Of a DNA stretch of 64,000 nt, positions 17,551 to 26,166 are shown one piece after another. The notes beneath the pieces were generated by a model. The model searched no databases. It was not told where the DNA came from and was given only the letters and a program-made list of their open reading frames with translations. Positions within the stretch are counted from its first letter, which is position 1; every line of letters starts with the position of its first letter. The position numbers and the translations under genes are program-made. Source of the stretch: Lachnospiraceae bacterium. Its GTDB lineage: Bacteria; Bacillota; Clostridia; Lachnospirales; Lachnospiraceae. Where the stretch lies: NCBI GenBank assembly GCA_022792835.1, contig JAAWBT010000011.1, positions 20,068-84,067 on the forward strand, read 5' to 3'.

Positions 17551-18276
17551 TTATGCGCCAAGATATGCTTTCTTCACTTCAGGATCCACCAGAAGCTCCT
17601 GCCCAGTTCCCTGAAGAGTAATGTTTCCTGTCTCCAGCACATAACCGCGGTCTGCAATGGAAAGAGCCACGGATGCGTTCTGCTCAATTAAAAGAATCGT
17701 CTTGCCCATGTCGCGGACTTTTTTGATCAGTTCAAAGATGTCCTCAATGACAATGGGGGCAAGTCCCAGGGACGGCTCGTCCAGCATAACAATATCCGGA
17801 TCCATCATCAGCCCCCTGGCGATGGCCAGCATCTGCTGCTCGCCGCCAGACAAGCTTCCGCCTGCCTGTTTGTAACGCTCTTTGAGCCTTGGGAATAAGG
17901 TGTACTGTTCTTCTACCAGCTCGGCAAAACGGGCCTTGGTGATATTCTTGTTGCCAAGGGCTCCCGCCCTAAGGTTCTCATATACTGTCAGGGAAGGAAA
18001 TATCTTCCGTCCCTCCGGCACATGGCACATCCCCATATGCACAATCTTGTTGGGCGCCGTCTTGGTAATGTCCTGCCCCTTGAAGGTGATCTTACTTCCG
18101 GGACGCTTCTCAACCAGACCGGAAATCGCCATCAGAGTCGTCGTTTTTCCCGCACCGTTGGAGCCGATCAAGGTCACAATCTCACCTTTATTGATCTCCA
18201 GATTGATATTGCTCAGTGCGATAATATATCCATAATTTACAGCCAGGTTCTCAACCTTTAAAATCGTCTCAGCCAT
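17551..18276 (-). CDS. livF: Branched-chain amino acid ABC transporter ATP-binding protein LivF
   Basis: A 241-residue cytosolic ABC ATPase. Walker A GSNGAGKT is near 38-45, the signature LSGGEQQ, Walker B IVMLDEPS and the H-loop-type switch follow. The conserved family segment CHVPEGRKIFPSLTVYENL is diagnostic for LivF. It overlaps livG by 8 bp, which indicates translational coupling. Confidence 0.95.
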   Translation of the reverse strand: MAETILKVENLAVNYGYIIALSNINLEINKGEIVTLIGSNGAGKTTTLMAISGLVEKRPGSKITFKGQDITKTAPNKIVHMGMCHVPEGRKIFPSLTVYENLRAGALGNKNITKARFAELVEEQYTLFPRLKERYKQAGGSLSGGEQQMLAIARGLMMDPDIVMLDEPSLGLAPIVIEDIFELIKKVRDMGKTILLIEQNASVALSIADRGYVLETGNITLQGTGQELLVDPEVKKAYLGA

Positions 18277-19069
18277 TTACCTTCACCGCCTCTCCTGCAA
18301 CGATGCCTTTGCCAAAGTAAGCCTCCTGAACCTGCTGGTTGGCCTTGATCTCATCGGGAGTCCCCTCACAGAGCTTCTGGCCAAAGTTAAGAACCAGGAT
18401 CCTGTTGCATGAATTCATGATGAATTTCATATCGTGCTCAATGACAGCGATGGTATAGCCCTTGCTGTTGAGCATCTTGATAAATTCCATCAGAGACGCC
18501 GTCTCATTGGGGTTCATGCCGGCTGCCGGTTCATCAAGAAGAAGAATCACCGGGTCAAGAGCCAGAGCGCGGGCAATCTCCACCTTCCGCTGCATACCAT
18601 AGGCCAGGTTTCCGGCCATGGTATCTTTATAATCCGCCAGCCCGATGGACTCTAAGATCTCCACACTCTTCTCCACTGCATATTTCTCGTCTTCTCTATA
18701 TCTCTTTGTATGGAGGATGGCGTCTGCCATGTTGGTTTTCGTCTTGGTATGACAGCCAATCTTTACATTGTCCAGAACACTCATGAATTTGAAAAGCTGA
18801 AGATTCTGGAAAGTCCTGGCCATTTTCTTTCTGGCAATCTTGTCAGGAGCCATCTTTGTGATATTCTCCCCCTGCAGAAAGATCTCGCCTTTCGTGGGCG
18901 CATACACGCCGGTGCACATGTTGAAGAAAGTGGTCTTTCCAGCTCCGTTGGGGCCGATGATGCCGAAAATGTCGCCCCTGTGAACCTGCATATCCACAGA
19001 TTCCACAGCCTTCAGGCCGCCGAAGTACTTGCAGATGCCTTTTGCTTCCAATACGGGAACTTCACTCAT
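18269..19069 (-). CDS. livG: Branched-chain amino acid ABC transporter ATP-binding protein LivG
   Basis: A 266-residue ABC ATPase pairing with LivF. Walker A GPNGAGKT is near 36-43, followed by the LivG-type ARTFQNLQLF after the first strand pair. The signature is degenerate (LAYGMQRKVE), as usual for LivG, and Walker B is ILLLDEPAAGMNP. It overlaps livM by 4 bp. Confidence 0.95.
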   Translation of the reverse strand: MSEVPVLEAKGICKYFGGLKAVESVDMQVHRGDIFGIIGPNGAGKTTFFNMCTGVYAPTKGEIFLQGENITKMAPDKIARKKMARTFQNLQLFKFMSVLDNVKIGCHTKTKTNMADAILHTKRYREDEKYAVEKSVEILESIGLADYKDTMAGNLAYGMQRKVEIARALALDPVILLLDEPAAGMNPNETASLMEFIKMLNSKGYTIAVIEHDMKFIMNSCNRILVLNFGQKLCEGTPDEIKANQQVQEAYFGKGIVAGEAVKVNG

Positions 19070-20067
19070 TTCGCTTCTCCCCCTTTCTTCTTCTCTTCCT
19101 TTACCTTAATTTTGCCGCCGGCCAGCATGGAGTTGGACGCTCCCATAAGACCCTGAGGCCGTACCCACATCATGAAGATGATGAGAAGCGCATAAATGAC
19201 ATATCTCCAGCTCTCCAGGAAACGGAGGGCTTCCGTCAGGACCGTAACCACCACGGAACCCAAAATCGGGCCCGCCAAAGTACCCTGGCCGCCCAGAACC
19301 ACCATGGCCAGCACGTTGAAGCCGGTATCTGTCGTGAACTGAGAAGCCTCGATGTAATTTACGAAAGGCGCGTAAGCCACACCAATGACGCCTGCCCAGA
19401 ATGCACCGTACATAAAGTTAGTGGATTTATAACGGCTGGTCTCTACCCCCAGGGACTTGGAAGCGATCTCATCCTCACGGATGGACATCCAGGCACGTCC
19501 CACACGGGATTTTAACACCCGGTTTGTCACGAACAGGAATAAAATCAAAAGGAAGAGGAAGATGTAGTAATAATACTGGGGCTTAAACATATCCAATCCG
19601 AAAAATTCCGGATAAGGGATCTGCTTAATTCCCATGGAACCGCCGGTCACCGGCTCCCAGGTCTGGGCAATAATACGGATGATCTCCGAGGCGCCCAGGG
19701 TAACGATGGACAGGTAGATACCGGAAAGCCTTAATGTGGGAAGGCTTACGACAAACCCCACCAGCATGGCCATAATGCCGCCCACGATCAAAAGAGGCCA
19801 AAAACTGATTCCGAAATTTTTTGCCAGAGCCGCACCAGTATAAGCGCCGATGGCAAAGAAACCTGCCTGGCCCAGACAAAACTGTCCGCTGTAGCCGTTG
19901 ATGGCATTCAGGGAGCCAGCCAGAGTGGCATACATCATGATATTGCACAGATAACGGATATACAGTGTCTTTTTGATGACAAAAGGCAGAACCGCCAGCA
20001 CAGCCACCAAAACGATTAAAATGATAACCTTATATTTCTCATAAAATGCTTTTGCCTGCTGCATCAT
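19066..20067 (-). CDS. livM: Branched-chain amino acid ABC transporter permease LivM
   Basis: A 333-residue membrane permease with about ten hydrophobic segments starting at residue 14. It carries the family-typical GYSGQFCLGQAGFFAIGAY and the LivM coupling region SIREDEIASKSLGVE near 215-230. It forms the translocation pore with LivH. The C-terminus is lysine-rich. The gene overlaps livH by 4 bp. Confidence 0.95.
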   Translation of the reverse strand: MMQQAKAFYEKYKVIILIVLVAVLAVLPFVIKKTLYIRYLCNIMMYATLAGSLNAINGYSGQFCLGQAGFFAIGAYTGAALAKNFGISFWPLLIVGGIMAMLVGFVVSLPTLRLSGIYLSIVTLGASEIIRIIAQTWEPVTGGSMGIKQIPYPEFFGLDMFKPQYYYYIFLFLLILFLFVTNRVLKSRVGRAWMSIREDEIASKSLGVETSRYKSTNFMYGAFWAGVIGVAYAPFVNYIEASQFTTDTGFNVLAMVVLGGQGTLAGPILGSVVVTVLTEALRFLESWRYVIYALLIIFMMWVRPQGLMGASNSMLAGGKIKVKEEKKKGGEAK

Positions 20068-20951
20068 ACTCTCGCCCCCTTCTTGCTGACAAAGCCCTGA
20101 GGCCGGATGATAAGGATCAGAATCAGGAACGCAAAGGCAAATACATCACGGAAGGTTGCCGAGGTGAAGATGATTCCCATATTCTCAATGATACCGATAC
20201 AAAGTCCGCCGAGAGCAGAGAACCGGATATCCACCAGGCCGCCGAGAACGGAGGCTGCAAATGCCTTTGTCGAGTAGGAGGCGCCCATGGTCGCTGATAC
20301 GGAACCATAGTAAAGGGCCAAAAGGATTCCGGCGATGCCGCCGAAGCCGCAGCCGATACAGTTGCCAAGAAGAGCTGTCCGTTTTACATTGATGCCCATC
20401 AGATAGGAGGCGTCCTTGTTCTGGCTGACTGCCCGAAGCATAACCCCCCATTTGGTCTTGTTAAAGAACAGGGTCAGCGCCACTGCAAATACGATCACCA
20501 GGATAATTACTATAATCTGCAGTAAGCGGATATTTAAGTCTGCTCCAAAAACGTTGATCGTAAATGTCGTATTATCAATGACATTGAGAACCGGTTTTGT
20601 ATCAGGGCCAAACACAATCTGAGCCAGATTCTTGATCAGCATACTGATACCGATGGTACACAGAAGAGAAATATGCCTGGGAGCGTTGAAGAAACGCTCA
20701 TAACAAAGCTTGTAAACAATGCTGCCGATGATAAAAGAGCCGGCGAATGCACCTACGATTGCCAGCGGAAGATTGTTGCCTAACCCCGTGAAAATGTAAT
20801 ACGAGGAAAAAGCCCCGATCATCATGATCTCGCCGTATGTAAACGTAACCATACCCACTACACCCACGATAACGGAATAGCCGATTGCCATCAAAGCATA
20901 GATCGAACCCTGACAAATTCCGTTAATGAGCTGATTAAGAATATATTCCAT
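20064..20951 (-). CDS. livH: Branched-chain amino acid ABC transporter permease LivH
   Basis: A 295-residue permease opening with the classical LINGICQGSIYALMAIGYS and containing the FTYGEIMMIGAF loop. It has about eight membrane helices. I chose the ATG at 20951 because GGAGG precedes it; the frame extends 25 codons further upstream without family similarity. A GC-rich hairpin in the gap to livK probably sets the ratio of binding protein to permease mRNA. Confidence 0.95.
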   Translation of the reverse strand: MEYILNQLINGICQGSIYALMAIGYSVIVGVVGMVTFTYGEIMMIGAFSSYYIFTGLGNNLPLAIVGAFAGSFIIGSIVYKLCYERFFNAPRHISLLCTIGISMLIKNLAQIVFGPDTKPVLNVIDNTTFTINVFGADLNIRLLQIIVIILVIVFAVALTLFFNKTKWGVMLRAVSQNKDASYLMGINVKRTALLGNCIGCGFGGIAGILLALYYGSVSATMGASYSTKAFAASVLGGLVDIRFSALGGLCIGIIENMGIIFTSATFRDVFAFAFLILILIIRPQGFVSKKGARV

Positions 20952-21011
20952 ACCCTTCCTCCATTTAAGTCCCACAGGAGAACTTTCTCTTTGCACTCCT
21001 GTATATGAACA

Positions 21012-21044
21012 GCGGGGCAGCGACAAAGACCTACGCTGCCCCGC
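21012..21044 (-). terminator. Intercistronic GC-rich hairpin between livK and livH
   Basis: An 11-bp perfect stem GCGGGGCAGCG/CGCTGCCCCGC lies 31 bp after the binding-protein stop and about 60 bp before livH. No T tract follows, so it is more likely a partial terminator or 3'-end stabiliser than a full stop. That would leave more binding-protein mRNA than permease mRNA. Confidence 0.7.
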
Positions 21045-21075
21045 CTCCTTCTCATTTCAATTTGTCAACAGTTCC

Positions 21076-22233
21076 TTAGAATCCGGCTGCGCCGTACTCA
21101 AATCCTTCCAGAACTTTCCACTCTCCGCCTTCGATGCCGCAGATCATGTAATTTCTCTTGATATCACCGTCTGCCTCGAACTTGATGGAGCCGGTCACGC
21201 CTTTGTACTCAGGCAGTTCTGCCAGCGCATCCCGGAGGGAGTCACGGGTCACTTCGCCTTCAATATTCTTCACTGCCTCTGCAATCAGATATACACAGTC
21301 ATATGCACATGCCGGATGGATCGTAGGAGCAAAATCTGCCGCTTCCTGGAACCACTCTGCCCATGCGGTGAGCTCTGCATCATCAGGATCGAAGAAGAAG
21401 GGGGAAGTCACAATCAGGTTGTCTTTGTCGTTCAGTCTGCCGGCCACCTGCTCGGAAGTTCCAGGCCCTAAAGCCACGTGCTGGATCTTCCAGCCTGCCG
21501 CATCTGCCTGGTTGAAGATATCTGCAACGGGATCGCCCTGATCCATGACAACCAGAACATCCGGGTTTTCTGCCTGCATCTTGGTAATCAGAGAGCTGAA
21601 GTCCTTCTCGCCTGTAGCATAGGTCTCAACCGTCACATCAAGTCCTTCTTTTTCTGCCTGGATGATAAAATTGTCATAGCAGGATTTTCCCCAGTCACTG
21701 TCCACGCGGATCACTGCGATCTTCTGTGCCTTTAAATATTCTTTCAGAACATACTTGGCAAGGAAAGGAGCCTCCACGTCCTGGCGTCCCATGATGCCAA
21801 AGAAATATTTACTCATAGCAGCATAGTCTGAGGCAGATGCCGTGGGACTCAACTGCAGGATTCCATAGCTGTCACAGATCTGCGCCGTCGCTTTGCAGGC
21901 GCCAGAAGAAAAGTCGCCCAGCAGAGCCATAACTTCCTCATCCTCTGCAAAGGCAGTCGCCATGGTGGAAGTCGTAACAGGCTCGCTCTGAGTATCCTTG
22001 ATCTCAATCTCAAAGGTATAACCATTTACGCCCCCGGCCTCATTGATTTCGTCAATCGCTTTGTTAAAACCGATATCAAAGCCTTCGCCGTACTCGGAAT
22101 ACTGTCCTGTCAGCGGAGCAAGACCTCCCAGCTTGATCACGCCGCCCTCGCTCTTCTTGTCTCCTCCGCAGCCTGCCAGGGCAGATACTGCCATCACAAA
22201 AGTCAACGTCAGTGCCAAAACTCTTTTCTTCAT
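21076..22233 (-). CDS. livK: Amino-acid ABC transporter substrate-binding lipoprotein (LivK/LivJ type)
   Basis: A 385-residue type I periplasmic-binding-fold protein. The signal peptide ends in the lipobox LAGC, so it is anchored on the outer face of the membrane. A two-lobed domain follows, with LGGLAPLTGQYSEYGEG near the N-terminus and YDCVYLIAEAV near the C-terminus, as in leucine/isoleucine/valine-binding proteins. It has its own strong promoter. The ligand is assumed to be a branched-chain or other neutral amino acid. Linkage to a cysteine desulfidase leaves cysteine or cystine possible. Confidence 0.93.
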   Translation of the reverse strand: MKKRVLALTLTFVMAVSALAGCGGDKKSEGGVIKLGGLAPLTGQYSEYGEGFDIGFNKAIDEINEAGGVNGYTFEIEIKDTQSEPVTTSTMATAFAEDEEVMALLGDFSSGACKATAQICDSYGILQLSPTASASDYAAMSKYFFGIMGRQDVEAPFLAKYVLKEYLKAQKIAVIRVDSDWGKSCYDNFIIQAEKEGLDVTVETYATGEKDFSSLITKMQAENPDVLVVMDQGDPVADIFNQADAAGWKIQHVALGPGTSEQVAGRLNDKDNLIVTSPFFFDPDDAELTAWAEWFQEAADFAPTIHPACAYDCVYLIAEAVKNIEGEVTRDSLRDALAELPEYKGVTGSIKFEADGDIKRNYMICGIEGGEWKVLEGFEYGAAGF

Positions 22234-22308
22234 TTTTTTCCTCCCTTATTAAATATAATACTACTCCATTCGCCTGCATCTTTTGCAGTACAAATTTCCT
22301 CAGAAGTA

Positions 22309-22337
22309 ATCATATCAGTGCAGGGACACTTTGTCAA
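22309..22337 (-). promoter_or_regulatory. Strong sigma-A promoter of the liv operon
   Basis: On the minus strand a perfect TTGACA (22337-22332) and TATGAT (22314-22309) are 17 bp apart. The leader to livK is about 70 nt. Confidence 0.85.
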
Positions 22338-22413
22338 CACATATTTTGTCACTTTCCCATTTTTTTCGGCCATTTCATTCCTGTTTTTGTTAATTTTCGC
22401 CGATTTTCTCGCA

Positions 22414-22428
22414 TGTTTCCAAAAAATT
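22414..22428 (-). promoter_or_regulatory. CodY-box-like sequence upstream of liv promoter
   Basis: The minus-strand 15-mer AATTTTTTGGAAACA matches the CodY box AATTTTCWGAAAATT at 11 of 15 positions. It lies about 77 bp upstream of the -35. CodY commonly represses branched-chain amino acid uptake, so a link is reasonable, but in A/T-rich intergenic DNA this score is weak. Confidence 0.3.
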
Positions 22429-22477
22429 GAAGAAAAAAGCTGAGCTTCCCGCAAAAATAATAAAAAAAGTAATCAGA

Positions 22478-23116
22478 TTAGGGCTGAGCCCCAGGATTGT
22501 CTGCCAGAATAAAATATCTCATACACTCCATCCCCAGCATAACCACACTCTCCGGATGGATAAACGAGGTAATATTTTTATCAAACAAGAGATTCACTTT
22601 TGCCGGAAACTCCTCATCTCCCTCCCAGAAAATCACCCGCAGAGGAATACAAAAAAAAGCCGGAACCTGGAAAGCCCCGTCCCCATAGGACAGAGGAAGG
22701 AATCCTAACCGTTCTCCTGCCGCCTTAAATGCCTCCGCCCGTCCGGCAAAATGTCCGGCAAAAGGAATAAGCACCTGCTTCTCAAAAGCGCCTTCGAATA
22801 CTCCCGCATCCTTCACATCACGAAGGGGAATCCATTCCCCGGCGTTTTTCGCCCCCTCTTTCGCATAATACAAAAAATTGTAGATGGCCATGATTTCATC
22901 AAAAATCAGCTCATACTCCGGGTTTCCCACACAGGTAATCCGTCCTGTTTCCCGGTCAATCTCATGGGGAATCCCAAAATAAGATAATCGGATGGTCTTC
23001 TCGTCCCAGGTGTCAAGCCCCACTTTTTTGCAAAGCGCCTCCTGATCCCAGGTCAGAAAATCCCGCCTCCACTTCTCCAAAACCTTCACATAATTGTTCG
23101 ATGTCCTCTCTTCCAT
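22478..23116 (-). CDS. DUF3786 domain protein
   Basis: A 212-residue cytosolic protein of a family common in anaerobes. It shows the typical DLSYFG-type core (here RLSYFGIPHEID near 42-53), the central block YNFLYYAKEGAKNAGEW, and a C-terminal VNLLFDKNITSFIHPESV. No catalytic motif is evident and the function is unknown. It is the last gene of the glycolipid/plsY/nfo operon, 12 bp after nfo. Confidence 0.8.
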   Translation of the reverse strand: MEERTSNNYVKVLEKWRRDFLTWDQEALCKKVGLDTWDEKTIRLSYFGIPHEIDRETGRITCVGNPEYELIFDEIMAIYNFLYYAKEGAKNAGEWIPLRDVKDAGVFEGAFEKQVLIPFAGHFAGRAEAFKAAGERLGFLPLSYGDGAFQVPAFFCIPLRVIFWEGDEEFPAKVNLLFDKNITSFIHPESVVMLGMECMRYFILADNPGAQP

Positions 23117-23128
23117 CCTGCTCCTTTC

Positions 23129-23959
23129 TCAATTACAGCACATTTTTAAAAACGCGATCTCCTCCGTCCAGCCCGCATCGTCGTTGGGAGTCTCCAGGAT
23201 ACAGGGAAGCCCCTGCAGCGCCGGATGGGTCACCAGCCGTTTAAAAGCTTCGCGGCCGATATGGCCCTCTCCCAGTCTTGCATGCCGGTCTTTTCTGCAG
23301 CCCCTCTCCCCCTTGCTGTCATTGACATGGATGACCTTCAGCCGGTTCAGGCCGATCACCCGGTCGAATTCCTCCAAAACCTCATCTAGTTTATGTACGA
23401 TGTCATAGCCCGCATCCCACACATGACAGGTATCCAGGCAGATACCTGCCTTCCCCGGATACCTGAGCCGGTCCAGAATCTCCCGAAGCTCTTCAAACCT
23501 CCCTCCGATCTCGCTCCCCTTCCCGGCCATGGTCTCAAGAAGCACCGTCGTCTGCTGCTCTGGCCAGATAATTGTGTTGAGGACATCCGCTACCAGCTCA
23601 ATCCCCTTTTCCGTTCCCTGTCCCACATGACAGCCCGGATGAAAATTATAATAATTCCCCGGAATGTGCTCCAGTCTGGCAAGGTCGTCGGACATGGTTT
23701 CTTTTGTAAAGGTACGCAGCTCCTCCTTTGCCGCACAGGGATTGAGGGTATATGAGGCATGGGCTGCCACCGGGCCAAGTCCCGCCTCTTTTGCCATGGC
23801 ATAAAACCGTTCCATATCCGGCAGGTTTACCGCCTTTGCCCGACCGCCTCTGGGGCTTCTGGTAAAAAAAGCAAAGGTATCTCCACCCAGTTTTTGAATC
23901 TGCTTTCCCATGGCCTCATAGCCCTTGGAGGAAGAGATGTGACTTCCCGCGTAGATCAT
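23129..23959 (-). CDS. nfo: Endonuclease IV (AP endonuclease)
   Basis: A 276-residue TIM-barrel, zinc-dependent AP endonuclease that cleaves 5' of abasic sites in base excision repair. Family motifs seen are GSHISSSKGYE at the start, NFHPGCHVGQG, LDTCHVWDAGYD, VIHVNDSKGERGCRKDRH and a C-terminal LETPNDD. The ATG at 23959 overlaps the plsY stop as ATGA, which settles the start. Confidence 0.95.
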   Translation of the reverse strand: MIYAGSHISSSKGYEAMGKQIQKLGGDTFAFFTRSPRGGRAKAVNLPDMERFYAMAKEAGLGPVAAHASYTLNPCAAKEELRTFTKETMSDDLARLEHIPGNYYNFHPGCHVGQGTEKGIELVADVLNTIIWPEQQTTVLLETMAGKGSEIGGRFEELREILDRLRYPGKAGICLDTCHVWDAGYDIVHKLDEVLEEFDRVIGLNRLKVIHVNDSKGERGCRKDRHARLGEGHIGREAFKRLVTHPALQGLPCILETPNDDAGWTEEIAFLKMCCN

Positions 23960-24597
23960 ACATCTTCCGTCCTTTCCTGTTCCCATTTTTCTTCTGTCTC
24001 CTGTCCGAACCGCGCGTCAGCCCAGTTGCGCCTGATGACCACAGCGGCAATCAGCATGTTCCCCACACAGACCCCCGGCAGACCGCCTAACAGCAGAAAA
24101 GCAGCCGAAACAGCACCGAAGATTCCAAAGGTGTATACACTCCTCCGCTCATTGGGACTCACCACAAGCACCAGAGAGAAAAACAGATAGAGGGCCGCCA
24201 AAAGCCAGACACTCCTGCTGTAGCGGAGTACCCCAAGAAGCACTCCAAAGCTCACGGCGATCGCCTTTCCTCCATGGCCGCTCTTCCAAAAAGGAAAGGC
24301 ATGCCCCAGGACGGGCGCCACCATAATTCCGGCAAAGAGATGGTTCACCGGCTCCACCACTTTCTCCGCCCACAAAATCGGAAGATACCCCTTTCCGATA
24401 TCCAACACCAGGCAGAGAACCCCCAGGGGAATCCCCGCATATTTCATCACATTGGCTGTGCCTGGGTTGTGGTCCGCGCTGATCTCTTCGATATCCATAT
24501 TTTTAAAATATTTCGGCAGAATACGGCCGAACAGCAGACTTCCTGACAGATATCCCGCCGCCATAAAAAAAAGTGTTTTTAACAGCCCATGGTTCAT
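23956..24597 (-). CDS. plsY: Acyl-phosphate:glycerol-3-phosphate acyltransferase, PlsY family
   Basis: A 213-residue integral membrane enzyme that acylates glycerol-3-phosphate from acyl-phosphate, the first step of phospholipid synthesis. The three conserved loops are visible: SGSLLFGR near 19-26, NPGTANVMKYAG near 44-55 and GHGGKAIA near 107-114. It has about five membrane helices. It is somewhat divergent from the main PlsY proteins, so it may be a second copy or paralogue. It is coupled to nfo and 4 bp from the upstream glycosyltransferase gene. Confidence 0.87.
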   Translation of the reverse strand: MNHGLLKTLFFMAAGYLSGSLLFGRILPKYFKNMDIEEISADHNPGTANVMKYAGIPLGVLCLVLDIGKGYLPILWAEKVVEPVNHLFAGIMVAPVLGHAFPFWKSGHGGKAIAVSFGVLLGVLRYSRSVWLLAALYLFFSLVLVVSPNERRSVYTFGIFGAVSAAFLLLGGLPGVCVGNMLIAAVVIRRNWADARFGQETEEKWEQERTEDV

Positions 24598-24601
24598 ACG
24601 C

Positions 24602-25732
24602 TCACCTCTTTACTGCCTTTCGGCCGCAGTATTCCTCAATATAATCACAAATGTCCGCTGCTGCCTTTGCATTGATATAATGCTTCTGGGCCCTGACCAT
24701 GTTGCGGGCCATCACCGGGTTCTTTAGAAGCTCCAGTACTCTTTCTCCCGCTTCCTTCTCATTTTCCCCCAAAACAGACATGCCATGCCTGGAAAAGAAG
24801 GCGGCATTCCTGGTCTCACAGCCCGGGATCGGCGCCGAATGAACCATAGGGATCCCCTTGGCCGCCGCTTCCGTGCTGGTAAGTCCCCCGGGCTTTGTCA
24901 CCAGCACATCACAGATATCCATATAAAGGTCCACCTGTGTGGTGAAGTCTAACACCTGGACCTTTCTGTTGCCCTGGAATTCCTTTCGCAGCTTCTCTTT
25001 TAATTTCTGATTATTTCCACCCAGGATCACCACCCGGCCATCCTTTGGAAGCCCTGCTTCAATGGCCGATGCCATGTCGCACACATTCCCGAACCCCATG
25101 CTGCCAGTCATAATGAGGATCACCGGGCCGTTTGTCCCAATCCCAAGTCCCAGCCTGGTCTCCTCCCTATCCCGCTTCTCTTCAAACCGCTTTGATACAG
25201 GAATTCCGAGAGGATGCAGCCGTTCCTCCAAAATCCCCCTCTGCACATATTCCGCAGTCAGTTCCTCATTGGGGATAAAGTAAGCGTCCATCCCGGTCTC
25301 TTCCGTAAAGGGAATGCAGGTGTAATCCGTCGCCACAAAAAAGCAGGCAGCCTTCATAGGATAATGTTTCTTAATATAAGTAATGGCTTCCGCCGGAAAG
25401 AGATGGGGCATGATCACACAGTCATAGCCGCCCTTCTCTATATACCGATACAGCTTTCTTCCATATAAAGTGTTCGCATAATAAACCGGTGATTTCCGTT
25501 TGCTGGAACTGATCTTTCCGGCCACCTTGTAAACGGCTCCAAATACATCCGGAAAGTTTGTCGCCGTCTTCACGTATACACCGGAAGCCCGCTTCGATGT
25601 CTTCGGTCTCGCAAACCGGAGGGCATCCAACATTTTGCATTCCGCCCCCCTTCTCAGGAATTCCTCTTTGAGCGCCTTTCCGGCGGCGTTATGTCCCTGC
25701 CCGGTATTGCAGGAAAGAATCAATGCTTTCAT
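24602..25732 (-). CDS. Diacylglycerol glycosyltransferase (MGDG synthase/UgtP-like, GT28)
   Basis: A 376-residue GT-B enzyme of the family that adds glucose or galactose to diacylglycerol for membrane glycolipids and lipoteichoic acid anchors. The N-terminal domain has LSCNTGQGHNAAGKAL with the family His. The C-terminal nucleotide-sugar domain has MTGSMGFGN, VTKPGGLTSTEA and PIPGCETRN. It lies 4 bp upstream of plsY, giving a lipid head-group/backbone operon. Substrate (glucose, galactose or glucuronate) is not determined by the sequence. Confidence 0.87.
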   Translation of the reverse strand: MKALILSCNTGQGHNAAGKALKEEFLRRGAECKMLDALRFARPKTSKRASGVYVKTATNFPDVFGAVYKVAGKISSSKRKSPVYYANTLYGRKLYRYIEKGGYDCVIMPHLFPAEAITYIKKHYPMKAACFFVATDYTCIPFTEETGMDAYFIPNEELTAEYVQRGILEERLHPLGIPVSKRFEEKRDREETRLGLGIGTNGPVILIMTGSMGFGNVCDMASAIEAGLPKDGRVVILGGNNQKLKEKLRKEFQGNRKVQVLDFTTQVDLYMDICDVLVTKPGGLTSTEAAAKGIPMVHSAPIPGCETRNAAFFSRHGMSVLGENEKEAGERVLELLKNPVMARNMVRAQKHYINAKAAADICDYIEEYCGRKAVKR

Positions 25733-25856
25733 GTCTGCTCCTTCTTGTCGATCAAATCAAAGATGAAGTAAATCATCCGATTATAGTCTGATGATCTCCT
25801 CCTCAGGTAGAGTATACCACAAAAAGCCTTCCCGCGAAAGAGCAGGCTCTCCTTTC

Positions 25857-25885
25857 TTGCCATCCGGCAGATTATGGGGTATACT
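25857..25885 (+). promoter_or_regulatory. Sigma-A promoter for the 70-aa membrane protein
   Basis: TTGCCA (25857-25862) and TATACT (25880-25885) are 17 bp apart, about 37 bp upstream of the start codon. Confidence 0.75.
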
Positions 25886-25921
25886 TATCCTGACAGCGCA
25901 TTTTGGTGAAAGGAGCCCTTC

Positions 25922-26134
25922 ATGAAAAAATTCAAACAGATCCTCTGTATCCTTGGCGCCCTGCTGCTGGCCGGAATCTATGTCTGTACCCTGATCTTTT
26001 CCATCACAGACCAGACCCAGGCCAAGTCCTGGCTCAATGCGTCTCTTTATGCCTCCGTAGCTGTCCCGGTCTTTTTATACGCTTTCTTTCTGATCACAAA
26101 GCTACTTGACAGACGCAAGAAAAAAGAGGACTAA
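25922..26134 (+). CDS. Small two-helix membrane protein, unknown function
   Basis: A 70-residue protein with two hydrophobic stretches (about 8-28 and 42-61) and a basic C-terminal tail RRKKK. AAAGGAG precedes the ATG. It has a good promoter and an ideal terminator, so it is a genuine one-gene transcription unit despite its size. I do not recognise a family. Confidence 0.78.
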   Translation: MKKFKQILCILGALLLAGIYVCTLIFSITDQTQAKSWLNASLYASVAVPVFLYAFFLITKLLDRRKKKED

Positions 26135-26159
26135 AAAATCCCGCAGACGCGGGATTTTT
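26134..26159. terminator. Bidirectional intrinsic terminator
   Basis: AAAAATCCCGC-AGAC-GCGGGATTTTT is an 11-bp perfect stem with a 4-nt loop. It lies between the rightward small gene and the leftward phosphorylase gene and can serve both. Confidence 0.92.
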
Positions 26160-26166
26160 ATGGGTT

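Noticed and set aside
17487..17561. N-terminal extension of the cysteine desulfidase
   Set aside because: It would overlap livF and is Lys/Gln-rich without family similarity. The ATG at 17486 has a ribosome site.
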